A DNA stretch of 64,000 nt from Bdellovibrionaceae bacterium UBA1609 (GCA_002321895.1 DCMZ01000010.1:1-64000); one strand, 5' to 3'; counted from the first letter of the stretch, positions 17,774 through 27,558 are shown. The notes: generated by a model from the sequence alone, not told the origin. A program made the numbers and translations.

Positions 17774-19438
17774 ATGGGCGGTTCTTCTAATAATTGGTTA
17801 GCTGGTGGTGCGGTTTTGGTAACCCTTTCTATTCCAATTATTTTTAATGCTTGTGGTGCAAAGTTAAAAGCTCCAGCGACTCTAGACTTTGGAACCATCC
17901 AAAGCAGTTTCGACCTAACTTGTTCTGAGTATGACCAAATTTATTCAGAGAATACCATCGAAGAACGGCGTGATTTAATAAAACAAAAATACTGCCCCAG
18001 CGCTACGAGCGAAAATGCTAAAATTGGCAACGGTAACGTTCAACTCGACATGTTTCGAAATGAAGTGCTGGTACAAAATCCCGGCCAAGGTCAGCAGAAG
18101 AAAGCTGGTGTGGATGTCTTTGTGTCCGGCACACAGTGGTCTGCTTTTGTCACCCCTTCCTGCTTGGAGCCCGGTGAGCTTTACAGTAAAATTGTTGCGG
18201 GTAAAAAATTGGATTCAAAGTATTCTTTTACGGCACTCTCTTTTCAACTTCCAGAGGATATTTCCTATTCTGAATTAAATCAGTCTATTTTAGAGGATTC
18301 TTGCGTGCTTGGACTTGTCTCAGAAAGCAATTATGAGTTGTCCTATTTTTTTAGCGACACTTTCGCCCAGTCAGGAAGCTTGCCGCATATAGACCACATA
18401 CAGCTGTCTGCCGGACTGGATCTTTTTTACGACTCGTCTTATTCCATTGATAGAAGTTCAAATGAATACGCCCTGGTCGGAGTGGTCGACTCAGGAGTGG
18501 CTGCCGAGCACCCGGACTTAACAGAAAATATTTTCCGCTTTAACACCCCTCTTGAGATTATTGGTTCAGGCCTAGATATGGCTTTAAAAGTAGAAGATGA
18601 GGATTACGCATCCAATGAAGATTTCTATATTGGTGATGATATAACAGGGCATGGAAGTCATGTTGCTGGCATAATTGCTGCGGAAAATAACTCCATCGGT
18701 GTTGTTGGTGTGAGTTCTCGGAGCACCCGTATTTTAAATCTAAAGGCCTTTAGGGTTAATCCAACTACTGGAAACGTTTCTAGCACATCCTCCTTTATCG
18801 TAGAGTCTATCAAAACAGCTATCTGTAATGATGTTGAAGTTTTGAATATGAGTTTTCAAGGGGACTCCGGAAGCAATCCACAGGCGGACCCTGTTTACCG
18901 AGAAGCCATAAGCGATGCTATACAGGCTGGAGTTCTTCTTGTGACTGTGGCTGGAAACTCCTCCTCTTCAAATCCCCAACAGGAACTCACTGATGAAGGC
19001 TTCAATGTGGTTCCTGGTCGCTATGGGGCGGAACTACAGGGAATGATTACCGTGGCCGCATTAGATGCCAATGGGAGTGACTTAGCCAGCTACTCCTTCT
19101 ACTCCCCGGTTTATGCTGAAATCGCTGCACCAGGAACAAGCATATATTCAACGGTCCCACAGATCGGTACTGGGATTTACACCTATGAGCAAAAATTTGG
19201 TACATCCATGGCGGCTCCCATGGTCAGTGGAGCTGCGGCATTAGTTATCAATCTTCTGAGAACTTATGATTATTACCCCACACCTGAATTAGTAGAAGAT
19301 ATCCTTCTCACTTCGGCACAGGTGAATGCCAAACTCATTGGTAAAGTTAAGAATGGGGGGCAGCTCAATATTTACAGAGTGGCCCGAGAAATCCACCGCA
19401 GATTTCCTAAAACTCAAGGTGGCAGCTGCTCCGATTAA
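17774..19438 (+). CDS. Subtilisin-family (S8) serine protease, putative lipoprotein
   Basis: A 554-residue exported protease. A hydrophobic N-terminal segment ends FNAC, consistent with lipid attachment. About 200 residues of pro-region precede the catalytic domain with Asp239 (VVDSGVAAEHP), His293 (GHGSHVAG) and Ser478 (GTSMAAP); the oxyanion Asn lies in VAGNSS. The pro-region has cysteines and no clear I9 motif. It begins the secreted-peptidase run from here to 21927. Confidence 0.88.
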   Translation: MGGSSNNWLAGGAVLVTLSIPIIFNACGAKLKAPATLDFGTIQSSFDLTCSEYDQIYSENTIEERRDLIKQKYCPSATSENAKIGNGNVQLDMFRNEVLVQNPGQGQQKKAGVDVFVSGTQWSAFVTPSCLEPGELYSKIVAGKKLDSKYSFTALSFQLPEDISYSELNQSILEDSCVLGLVSESNYELSYFFSDTFAQSGSLPHIDHIQLSAGLDLFYDSSYSIDRSSNEYALVGVVDSGVAAEHPDLTENIFRFNTPLEIIGSGLDMALKVEDEDYASNEDFYIGDDITGHGSHVAGIIAAENNSIGVVGVSSRSTRILNLKAFRVNPTTGNVSSTSSFIVESIKTAICNDVEVLNMSFQGDSGSNPQADPVYREAISDAIQAGVLLVTVAGNSSSSNPQQELTDEGFNVVPGRYGAELQGMITVAALDANGSDLASYSFYSPVYAEIAAPGTSIYSTVPQIGTGIYTYEQKFGTSMAAPMVSGAAALVINLLRTYDYYPTPELVEDILLTSAQVNAKLIGKVKNGGQLNIYRVAREIHRRFPKTQGGSCSD

Positions 19439-19596
19439 ACTGCTCAATATCGACGCAGGACTGTTTCATATATGTACTCCTCCTTATCTAGCCAGCCTTT
19501 AGAACAAATGCTGCTGCTCTGCATAGGTGTCGTTGACTTAGGTCTATTCACAAGCGGACAATTGCATGTATACTTATATAGAGCGACCAACCAAGG

Positions 19597-20631
19597 ATGA
19601 TCCTTTTGCAAATCTCAATTTTAAATGTTTTTACAATAGCTTTAGCTTTCACCGTTATAAGCGGGTGCAATGGCAAACCTGTAGATCAAGACAAAGAGAA
19701 TGCTGAGGCCAAGAAAATATTTGATCATCCTGATTTTGACTATGATGAAGATTCAGTGGGAACTGTGCTAATGGATAAAAAAGCCGAGCCCAAGTACAAT
19801 CCTGAAGATGCCAAAATATTCCAGCTCGCTAATGAAGAAGATAGAACTAAAGCCATTGCTTATTGCAATAAGGGCTTGAGTAAAATGCCGAGCGCTCTCG
19901 AGAAAAAAGATATTAAAGAGATTTGCCAAAAAATTTCATTGGAGAAATCCTGCTTTAGTCAAAATCAAACCCCAATTTTTCATTACGACCGGAAAGGCTA
20001 TAGCGGAAGGGGAAAGAGGATTCTAACGATTTCCTTAGTGCACGGTGATGAGCATGCTAGCGGAACTGTAGCCACTCATTGGATGAAGCGTCTGGATGGA
20101 TTAAATCCGCGAAATGCCTGGAGAGTGGTACCTATACTCAACCCGGATGGCTGGGCTAACAAAAGCCGGGTGAATGCGAACAAGGTGGATATCAACCGTA
20201 ACTTTCCATCGAAAGATTGGGATCAACTGGCATTAGAATGGTGGAAAACCAAAAAGAAATCGGATCCCCGTAGGTATCCAGGCCCCTCAGCTTCCAGTGA
20301 GCCAGAGACCAAGTGCTTAATTAAACACATTAACGAGTTTAAGCCTGATTTTATTATAGCCGTTCATACTCCCTTGGGTGTACTGGATTTTGATGGGCCC
20401 ACCTTGAAGGCTCCACATCAGCCGCCACTGCCTTGGCAGAGATTGGGGAATTTCCCAGGTAGCTTGGGGAGATACATGTGGGTGGACCACAATGTTCCGG
20501 TTTTAACTATCGAGTTAAAAGGTTCAGATGGTATCGATAAGTTAACACAGTTTGACCGGTTGCAGGACATATCGGGTACAGTGGCGATACAGGCTGGGCG
20601 CATTCTCAAAAAATCTGAAAAGAAAAATTAA
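19597..20631 (+). CDS. M14-family zinc carboxypeptidase/amidase, MpaA-like lipoprotein
   Basis: A 344-residue protein with lipobox ISGC. Zinc ligands are His149 and Glu152 (VHGDEHAS) and His257 (AVHTPLG); the catalytic Glu306 is in TIELKG, and the substrate Arg/Asn motif is NRNFPS. This arrangement matches the MpaA (murein tripeptide amidase A) branch of M14, which cleaves gamma-glutamyl-diaminopimelate bonds. Unlike E. coli MpaA, it is exported, so it could act directly on peptidoglycan, its own or that of another cell. Confidence 0.82.
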   Translation: MILLQISILNVFTIALAFTVISGCNGKPVDQDKENAEAKKIFDHPDFDYDEDSVGTVLMDKKAEPKYNPEDAKIFQLANEEDRTKAIAYCNKGLSKMPSALEKKDIKEICQKISLEKSCFSQNQTPIFHYDRKGYSGRGKRILTISLVHGDEHASGTVATHWMKRLDGLNPRNAWRVVPILNPDGWANKSRVNANKVDINRNFPSKDWDQLALEWWKTKKKSDPRRYPGPSASSEPETKCLIKHINEFKPDFIIAVHTPLGVLDFDGPTLKAPHQPPLPWQRLGNFPGSLGRYMWVDHNVPVLTIELKGSDGIDKLTQFDRLQDISGTVAIQAGRILKKSEKKN

Positions 20632-20685
20632 TTATAGACACCATATTTCCACCGGACTAGCCTTAAGAGCACAAACGGGGGATTT

Positions 20686-21927
20686 ATGAGGGGTTTAATT
20701 TTACTTATCTGTGGTCTATTAGCGGTTTCAACTTATGCTGACGAGGCACCTATACATTTAGATTTCTATGGTAGTCGGGCTGAATACGAAGGCCTTTATC
20801 AAAACTACATGCAACAACGATTAGAGCTACTAGAAGCAGGTAACCCATCCCCTCAGCGAGATTTAGATCCAATTGTACAACTGGGGCGAAGAAATCTAGA
20901 ATGGCTTGATCATATTAATGAACTAAGAGAGGAACCTCTCGCATTCAGCTCAAAAGAAACTCAAAAGGGCATCCCTATAGAAGAGCCAAAAGTTTATGGA
21001 CCTTCTACTATTTATCCAGAACACGATGAAATTCTTGAGGTTTTACCAGAACAGATGCACAGGGTTTTGATTTTAGGTCAGGATTTTGAAGGCCAGCTGG
21101 AAATCAGCGATGAAGATTACATAACTTACGGGAGAAGAGTGGATCGGCTCTACCAAACCACTGTGAGGTGGCTATCCCTATCCGGCTGGAAGCATTGGTA
21201 TGCTCAGCGCAAGCGCGACGACGTTCGAGGTTACTTCTTTCTGTCTCAAAGAGATCAAATCATTTCTGAATTGGAAAATTTTGATTCATTACCTTCTGAA
21301 ACTCAAACTCAACTTGAGCCCTTATTGATCAACATTTGTGAAAATGGGCATGGATCCTGGCAATCTTGTCCTGATCTATACCTATCCCATAAAGCTGAAG
21401 GACGATTAGTGGATTTCTATCAAAGGTTCATAGAGTCTGCTAGGGATCGGTACAATGAATACTTTCATTTAGAGGTACAACGCCGGGACACCCATTGGGA
21501 CAGCGACTCTCAAATGAATTTTCCATTTAAAACACCTGATTCTCAGGAGGTGAGAGATTGGTTGGTCGAAAACATTGAGGACGAGTGGCAGTGGGAAGAT
21601 TGGAAATTGGTTCTCAACTTCTCCCCTTCTGCTGGACCTCGAGTTCGATTTCGTCCGAATGTAACCCCAAATGTAAATGGGCTTGGAGGAAATATCATTA
21701 CTATGAATTCCTTGGTGAGTTTACAGGACTATAATGTCCAGTGGACCATTCGTCACGAATTTGGCCATGTGCTAGGGTTTCCTGATTGCTATGTAGAGTT
21801 CTATGAAGCCGAAACCAACGTATTCGTAAACTATCAAATCGATATTACCAACCTCATGTGTTCACGAACTGGGGAGCTGAAGCAAACTCACTATGATGAA
21901 CTTAAGCGAGTTTATAAAGAGGAGTAA
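20686..21927 (+). CDS. Secreted metzincin-like zinc metalloprotease
   Basis: A 413-residue protein with a signal peptide cleaved after TYAD. The C-terminal domain has HEFGHVLGFPD at residues 357-367, which is HExxHxxGxxD, the metzincin consensus with Asp as third ligand as in snapalysin-type proteases. A Met-turn candidate (NLMCS) lies about 30 residues later. The first 340 residues are an uncharacterised, helix-rich region that may be a propeptide or binding domain. It follows the M14 gene by 54 bp. Confidence 0.75.
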   Translation: MRGLILLICGLLAVSTYADEAPIHLDFYGSRAEYEGLYQNYMQQRLELLEAGNPSPQRDLDPIVQLGRRNLEWLDHINELREEPLAFSSKETQKGIPIEEPKVYGPSTIYPEHDEILEVLPEQMHRVLILGQDFEGQLEISDEDYITYGRRVDRLYQTTVRWLSLSGWKHWYAQRKRDDVRGYFFLSQRDQIISELENFDSLPSETQTQLEPLLINICENGHGSWQSCPDLYLSHKAEGRLVDFYQRFIESARDRYNEYFHLEVQRRDTHWDSDSQMNFPFKTPDSQEVRDWLVENIEDEWQWEDWKLVLNFSPSAGPRVRFRPNVTPNVNGLGGNIITMNSLVSLQDYNVQWTIRHEFGHVLGFPDCYVEFYEAETNVFVNYQIDITNLMCSRTGELKQTHYDELKRVYKEE

Positions 21928-22054
21928 TTTATAAACTCAAAAACACCTATACCATTGACTGGAATCCTAAAGAACCCTGGGATTCCTATGGCCTTAAAAG
22001 AAAATTAACCGATATGATGGGCTCTAGACTCCTTGACTAAGGAGGAGGGATCCC

Positions 22055-23494
22055 ATGGGTTTACAATTTGAACAGAACGAGTTTACTGAAGACGACTACC
22101 GTCGTTTTGTGCGCGAACTTATTAAAGAAACCCTCCTTGTGCGTAGCTGGATCAAGGAAGGTCGATTTTCAGAGCAGTCAGACACCATGGGAATGGAGCT
22201 TGAAGGCTGGATTATAGATAATATAACCAATGACCCCAGTCCGACCAACGGCCCTCTCCTCCAAGACCTCAATCATCCACAAGTGGTCAGTGAACTTTCA
22301 AAGTTCAATATAGAGCTTAATAGCGTACCTGTGAAATTGGAAAATACGGGTTTTTTAGAAATCCAAAACCAAATGGAAGAACTATGGGGCCAATGCCAAG
22401 CCCGAGCTAACAATCAGAATTCACACCTTTTAATGGTAGGTTCCGCACCAACACTTCAAAAGAAAATGCTAAATATGGAAAACATAAGTGCGGGTGCTCG
22501 CTATGGGGTTCTTAACGAACAGCTTTTTAAAGATATGGAAAATCAGCAAGTTCGAATTCATCTTACAGGTGAAGATAAGTTAGATTTCACAGCCAACGAT
22601 GTTTTGCCAGCCAGTGCCGCCACGAGCATGCAAATACAATGGAAAGTGCCTGCTAAGTCCGCTCACATGTATTATAACGCTTCTCAAGCCATCAGCTGTG
22701 TGATGGTGGCGTTATCTGCTAACTCGCCATTCATATTCGGTAAAAAATTGTGGCACGAGTCTCGGATCCCGCTGTTCGAACATGCCGTTGCCGGCTCAAG
22801 AAGTGCTAACAACAAGACGCCTCACCGCAGAGCTCATTTTGGTAAAGGTTATATTGAGGACTGTATTTCTAATTACTTCCTTGAATGTGCGCACAACTAC
22901 AATGTCTTGATCCCCCTAAGAGACATTGATCAATATGAAACCTTTGGTCATATAGCCCTACATAACGGAACCGTTTGGAAATGGAATAGACCGGTCATTG
23001 GATTTTCAGATGACCATACTCCACATGTAAGAATAGAACATCGTCCCCTTTCTGCTGGCCCAACAATTATAGACGGTGTCGCCAATGCTGCGTTTTTCAT
23101 AGGGGTTGTGCGCTATTTAGCCACTCATTGGGATGATTTTGAACGCATATATCCATTCAATCATGCCAGTGTGAATTTCTATAAATGCGCAAGAAACTCA
23201 TTTGATGCCAAAATCATGTGGAGAAATAAGCTCACAGATATTCAAAGTTTGGTGCTTGATCAGCTATTAGATCAAGCGGCCATCGGACTCAGCGAACTTG
23301 GTGTGAACGAAATGACCATTAAAAAGTATTTAAACATTATCGAACAAAGAGCCGCTCGAAAATTGAACGGATCCATTTGGCAGCTTGATCACCTCAGCAA
23401 GAACAATAAAGATTTCCACCAATTGAGCCAGGAATACTTTCATTTACAAGAAAGTCATTTGCCTCTTCATGAATGGTGTGAATTTCGCCAATAA
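22055..23494 (+). CDS. GCS2-family glutamate-cysteine ligase-like protein
   Basis: A 479-residue cytoplasmic protein with AAGGAGGAGG upstream. The GMELEGWI motif near residue 48 and RIEHRPLSAGPT near residue 330 fit the carboxylate-amine ligase fold of glutamate-cysteine ligases (GCS2/YbdK/EgtA group). Candidate products are gamma-glutamylcysteine or related amides. No glutathione synthetase gene is nearby, so full glutathione synthesis is not shown. Confidence 0.72.
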   Translation: MGLQFEQNEFTEDDYRRFVRELIKETLLVRSWIKEGRFSEQSDTMGMELEGWIIDNITNDPSPTNGPLLQDLNHPQVVSELSKFNIELNSVPVKLENTGFLEIQNQMEELWGQCQARANNQNSHLLMVGSAPTLQKKMLNMENISAGARYGVLNEQLFKDMENQQVRIHLTGEDKLDFTANDVLPASAATSMQIQWKVPAKSAHMYYNASQAISCVMVALSANSPFIFGKKLWHESRIPLFEHAVAGSRSANNKTPHRRAHFGKGYIEDCISNYFLECAHNYNVLIPLRDIDQYETFGHIALHNGTVWKWNRPVIGFSDDHTPHVRIEHRPLSAGPTIIDGVANAAFFIGVVRYLATHWDDFERIYPFNHASVNFYKCARNSFDAKIMWRNKLTDIQSLVLDQLLDQAAIGLSELGVNEMTIKKYLNIIEQRAARKLNGSIWQLDHLSKNNKDFHQLSQEYFHLQESHLPLHEWCEFRQ

Positions 23495-23497
23495 AAG

Positions 23498-24019
23498 TTA
23501 TATTTGAATAAGAGCTTTTACAGGGACGCCAGGCAGCTTTTCTCGACCCTTTAAAAATTCGATTTCCATAAGAAACTCATAACCAATGATCTCCCCGCCA
23601 AGGTCTTCCACTAACTTTTTAGTCGCCGCGGCGGTTCCTCCAGTAGCTAAGACATCATCTAAAATAACAACCTTTTCACCGGGTTTTATCGCATCTTTGT
23701 GTATTTCTAAGGTGTCAGTACCATATTCAAGCTGATAGGAATGATTGATCACTTCTCGAGGAAGCTTTCCTGGTTTTCTCACTAACACCAAGCCAGCATC
23801 AATATGTTGGCAAACAGCGGCTCCGAATATAAATCCACGAGACTCCATGGCAACTATCTTCTCTACACCTTCGGGGAGAGAGTTTACAAACTGTCGTGCA
23901 ACTGAAACAAAGGCTTCATGGTTTTCCAGTACAGGGGTTATGTCTTTGAAAACAATGCCCGGCTTCGGGAAATCAGGCACATCTTTTATGAGCTCATTGA
24001 TTTTTTCTACAGTCCACAT
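23498..24019 (-). CDS. apt: Adenine phosphoribosyltransferase
   Basis: A 173-residue enzyme. The PRPP-binding loop VVILDDVLATGGT (about residues 120-132), the GIVFKDITPVL motif near residue 22 and ESRGFIFGA near residue 60 are diagnostic of Apt. It salvages adenine to AMP in the cytoplasm. The length is normal. It is convergent with the GCS2 gene and downstream of a small lipoprotein gene. Confidence 0.95.
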   Translation of the reverse strand: MWTVEKINELIKDVPDFPKPGIVFKDITPVLENHEAFVSVARQFVNSLPEGVEKIVAMESRGFIFGAAVCQHIDAGLVLVRKPGKLPREVINHSYQLEYGTDTLEIHKDAIKPGEKVVILDDVLATGGTAAATKKLVEDLGGEIIGYEFLMEIEFLKGREKLPGVPVKALIQI

Positions 24020-24022
24020 AAT

Positions 24023-24400
24023 CTATTTCTTCCATTTTCGAAAGCCATTCTCTTCAGCTTTCTTTAGTTCCATATGATCGATCTCATAAACATTCACCAT
24101 GCCAGTCAGGCCACCACAAACTTGAAGGTGCATCATTCCATCATGGGTTTTTTTAGAACTGTGAATCTTAATAGGGCCTAGCTCTTTAGACATGGCCTCA
24201 AGAGTAACGCCACCTGTTTTTTCACATTGCTTGCTTCCATCGGCCTTAAACACAAAGATCGTATCCGTATTTTTTGACCCTTCAGACTTCAAAGATTCAG
24301 CTGCAGGCAATTGCGACACTTCTTGCTTGCGGCAATGGCCTTGAGCACACGATATAAGAAAAAGAAGAGAAGCCACTATAAATATAGATCTTAATTCCAT
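24023..24400 (-). CDS. Small lipoprotein, unknown
   Basis: A 125-residue protein with lipobox LISC. The mature part has several cysteines and a TLEAMSKEL stretch; no family recognised. Its start overlaps the end of the BamB-like gene by 10 bp, so it is translated from the same mRNA, and Apt follows three bases later. It could be an accessory to the outer-membrane assembly pair, though nothing in the sequence proves this. Confidence 0.62.
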   Translation of the reverse strand: MELRSIFIVASLLFLISCAQGHCRKQEVSQLPAAESLKSEGSKNTDTIFVFKADGSKQCEKTGGVTLEAMSKELGPIKIHSSKKTHDGMMHLQVCGGLTGMVNVYEIDHMELKKAEENGFRKWKK

Positions 24401-25536
24401 GGCAATTTATCCGTAGGTTTCTTCCAGGCTAGATTGAGGTAAAACAAATTACCTTCTTTAGAAATAAAAAATAAATCACCTGTCTTATCATCAACCGTTG
24501 CCGTGCTAGTAACCCCTCGCCCAGGTTCAAACTGAGCGAGATGCTTTCCGGTATTACCATCCAGAGCCATCAAGCCACCGTCACTTTCGCCAACGATCAC
24601 AGTGGATTTATAGATTTGGGGCTGAGTGAGGTAGCCACTATCTGTAGAAACTTTCCAAATCAATTTTCCAGACTTTTTATCCAAGGCAACTATATTCTGC
24701 GAGGTTGTAGAGTAATAGATTCTGTCTCCACTGATTGTTACCGCAGCGTAACCACCCTCTTCATACTTCCAAATCTCATTGCCAGTATTTGCATCCAAAC
24801 AAAATAGAGCTTCATCAAAGCTCCCTACAAATATCTTTCCATCTTCAATAACGGGTCGAGCGTCAATATCCGTAAAACGCCTTTTGGTGTTAAGTCGCTT
24901 TTGCCAATTCAACTGACCTTTACGACGATCAAGGCTCACCAAATAACCATCATTGAAACCCAAAATAACGCTGGATCCATAAACTGTTGGCTGACTTCCA
25001 CCGCGAATGGAAAGCATTGTGGTGGACCTTCGATTATACAGCCATACCTGTCTTCCAGACTTAACATCTAAAGCATAGGCTATATTATTACCCGAAATAA
25101 AGTAGACAAGATTTCCTTCGACATGTGGCCTGCCTGTCCCCTCTGATCGGATCGGGAAAGCCCAATTTGTTTTCCCATTATAGACATTTAAACTGTAAAA
25201 ATATCCGTCACTGGCTGGAAAGAGTAGACTGTTTCCCGAAATCACAGCTCCAGCTTCAACTCCATTTTCAATGGTACGCTTCCATATTTTTGAACCTGTA
25301 TTTCGATCGTAAGCAACAATGCCATCTATGGCATTACCCTGTATGACCATCCCTTTGAAAACTAGAGGCTGAAATCTATGTATCACTCTAAACTTTAAAT
25401 AGTCTGTCAAAAGTGTCGAGCGAACCCATTTCTTATGAAACTGTAATGTTCGCGCCTGACTGTCTTTCTCCAAGGCACTACACCCCATTGCCAAAAGAGC
25501 TGAAAAGGCTATTGTAGCGATTTGGATTCTATTCAT
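24391..25536 (-). CDS. bamB: BamB-like PQQ-repeat beta-propeller lipoprotein
   Basis: A 381-residue protein with lipobox AMGC and repeated tryptophan-docking blades of the type NGKTNWAF, SGRQVWLY, TGNEIWKY, SGKLIWKV. This is the eight-bladed propeller of BamB, the scaffold lipoprotein of the outer-membrane beta-barrel assembly machine. It lies four bases after the YfgM-like gene, the same order as yfgM-bamB in E. coli, which strengthens the call. The der gene that often follows is absent here. Confidence 0.85.
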   Translation of the reverse strand: MNRIQIATIAFSALLAMGCSALEKDSQARTLQFHKKWVRSTLLTDYLKFRVIHRFQPLVFKGMVIQGNAIDGIVAYDRNTGSKIWKRTIENGVEAGAVISGNSLLFPASDGYFYSLNVYNGKTNWAFPIRSEGTGRPHVEGNLVYFISGNNIAYALDVKSGRQVWLYNRRSTTMLSIRGGSQPTVYGSSVILGFNDGYLVSLDRRKGQLNWQKRLNTKRRFTDIDARPVIEDGKIFVGSFDEALFCLDANTGNEIWKYEEGGYAAVTISGDRIYYSTTSQNIVALDKKSGKLIWKVSTDSGYLTQPQIYKSTVIVGESDGGLMALDGNTGKHLAQFEPGRGVTSTATVDDKTGDLFFISKEGNLFYLNLAWKKPTDKLPWN

Positions 25537-25540
25537 AGAA

Positions 25541-26260
25541 TTATCCTTCGTTGCTTTTTAGGAGTCTCAAATAAACCGCCGCCGATCGACCCGGCTCAGT
25601 GTCTGAAAACTCATCAGATATGCGAGTGAAAAGCTCATGGGCTTTATCAGTATTCTTCTCTTTATAGTAGCTTAAGCCTAAATTAAGAAGGGCTACAGGG
25701 TGCAGGAATTTCATTTCAGCATTATTGACCACTTTGTTTAATGCCTCTTGAGCTTCAGTGTATTTTTCTACATTGATATAAGAGCGTCCCATCTGCACAA
25801 AAAATAATGCTCCAGTCAGTGTGCTAGCATCTACCTGAGGAGCCAACTCACTCAACATTGAGGCCGCCTCCTCATGTTTCTCAAAGCTAGTGTACAGCTC
25901 GCCTAAATCCATTGCCGCAACAACTGATGCGGATCGCCCCGCATTTGCTTTCACAAACTCACGAATGCTTTGGGCTACACTTGCGAAATGCTCATTGAAC
26001 ATCGCCTCGGTGTATTGAACCTGCTCGCCCTCTTTTAAAGAGTTTCGAATTTCTTCTTGAGCTTGGTGGTAAACCTTTTCCAATGCATAAAGTTGAGCAA
26101 AAGCTTCTTTTTCTTGGGTCTTGCTATAGTGACTCATGCCAATGACACCGGCACCAATCATAATCACTAAAATCAGTCCCCCTACAATATGCGTACTGTA
26201 GGCGGCTAAACCATTGATCATATCAGTTAATGTTTCTTCTAATCCTATTTCTTCACTCAC
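25541..26260 (-). CDS. YfgM-like TPR membrane protein
   Basis: A 239-residue protein with an N-terminal transmembrane helix (about residues 20-42) and a periplasmic tetratricopeptide domain; YxxxxxxxKAxxxF-type TPR motifs are visible around residues 110-235. YfgM is an ancillary subunit of the SecYEG translocon that hands proteins to periplasmic chaperones, and yfgM-bamB pairs are conserved. It is 12 bp downstream of the leucine-dehydrogenase gene. The function is by similarity and context. Confidence 0.75.
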   Translation of the reverse strand: MSEEIGLEETLTDMINGLAAYSTHIVGGLILVIMIGAGVIGMSHYSKTQEKEAFAQLYALEKVYHQAQEEIRNSLKEGEQVQYTEAMFNEHFASVAQSIREFVKANAGRSASVVAAMDLGELYTSFEKHEEAASMLSELAPQVDASTLTGALFFVQMGRSYINVEKYTEAQEALNKVVNNAEMKFLHPVALLNLGLSYYKEKNTDKAHELFTRISDEFSDTEPGRSAAVYLRLLKSNEG

Positions 26261-26272
26261 AATTGATTCCCT

Positions 26273-27391
26273 TTACTTTTGACGATCTACCATTTCTTTT
26301 AATGTGGAGAATGGTCGAGACATTCTTCCTTGATGGTGCTGTCTAATGCCACCAATATTTTTAATTCTATATTCTGCCAATCTATTTGCTGCTTCCTCAG
26401 TGGTGCAGTCTTCCTTTTCAGCAATATCAAAAACTTGCATTAGATTGTCGTAAACTTGAGTCGTTTTATCAATAGCTCTTTCAGAAGAATAACCCTCTAG
26501 CTCTACAAATACATTCATCAGACCGCCAGAATTCACCACATAATCTGGAGCGTAGAGAATCCCTAGCTCTTTCAGGGCAGAAGCATGACGACTTTCCGCC
26601 AACTGATTGTTCGCCCCTCCAGCAATGGCCTTACATTTTAGGTTAGATATGGTCTTATCATTGATAACAGCACCCAGTGCACAAGGAGCTAAAATATCCG
26701 TTTCAGCTGTAATGATCGATTCGGGATCCAAGCTTTGAATATCGTACTTATTAGTTAAATGATTGACCTTTTCCTTATCAATGTCCGCAATGGTAACGAT
26801 GGCCTTTTCCGCAACGAGATAATCCACTAAGTTACTACCCACATTACCCAAGCCCTGCACCGTAACTCGAAGTCCTTCTAATGAATCAGCACCTAATTTT
26901 CTTTTAGCCGCGGCTTTAATGCCCATTAATGTACCATGAGCGGTATATGGACTAGGGTCTCCTGACCCACCAAAAGCTTTTGGAATGCCGGTCACGTAAG
27001 GAGTTTCCATAAAAATATACTCCATATCCTTTACGGTCGTTCCCACATCTTCGGCGGTAATGTACATTCCATGTAATGAATTTACAAAAGCTCCAAAGGC
27101 TCTGAAAAGCGCTTCCGTCTTTTGAGTTTTAGGATCACCAATTATAACGGCTTTACCGCCACCCAAGTTCAAGCCAGCCGCAGCTGCCTTATATGTCATC
27201 CCTTTACTTAGTCGAAGAACATCAACAAAGGCCTCTTCTTCAGTGGCATAATTCCACATCCTGGTTCCACCAAGTGCTGGTCCCAAGGCTGTGTTATGAA
27301 TAGCAATGATCGCTTTTAATCCCACTTCAGGATTATTACAGAATACAATCTCTTCATGATCACCGTGTTTGGCAATGGTTTCAAACGGCAT
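26273..27391 (-). CDS. Leucine/phenylalanine/valine dehydrogenase
   Basis: A 372-residue enzyme from the ATG at 27391; the frame extends to 27421 but AGGAGGG lies upstream of 27391. The N-terminal substrate domain holds ALGGTRMW and the catalytic lysine in GLNLGGGKAV. The Rossmann domain starts with VTVQGLGNVG. This is the amino-acid dehydrogenase family that reversibly deaminates branched-chain or aromatic amino acids with NAD, linking protein degradation to branched-chain keto acids. Exact preference is not readable. Confidence 0.9.
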   Translation of the reverse strand: MPFETIAKHGDHEEIVFCNNPEVGLKAIIAIHNTALGPALGGTRMWNYATEEEAFVDVLRLSKGMTYKAAAAGLNLGGGKAVIIGDPKTQKTEALFRAFGAFVNSLHGMYITAEDVGTTVKDMEYIFMETPYVTGIPKAFGGSGDPSPYTAHGTLMGIKAAAKRKLGADSLEGLRVTVQGLGNVGSNLVDYLVAEKAIVTIADIDKEKVNHLTNKYDIQSLDPESIITAETDILAPCALGAVINDKTISNLKCKAIAGGANNQLAESRHASALKELGILYAPDYVVNSGGLMNVFVELEGYSSERAIDKTTQVYDNLMQVFDIAEKEDCTTEEAANRLAEYRIKNIGGIRQHHQGRMSRPFSTLKEMVDRQK

Positions 27392-27527
27392 GCAATCCCT
27401 CCTCGCAAACGTCTTCTTCACCTGAAATAGATCCCAATAAAAGTGCTAGAAGCTCAGTGGTTCGAAGCTAGTAGAGCCGGAATAAAAGGACAACCGAAAA
27501 CGCACCCAAGACATAAAGAATCGCAGT

Positions 27528-27550
27528 AAATGCCGAAAATAACGGCATTT
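27528..27550 (-). terminator. Hairpin after the tail-anchored HTH gene
   Basis: AAATGCCG at 27528-27535 pairs with CGGCATTT at 27543-27550 with a 7-base loop, nine bases beyond the stop of the minus-strand gene. The T-tract is short, so terminator strength is uncertain. Confidence 0.5.
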
Positions 27551-27558
27551 TTGACAAT

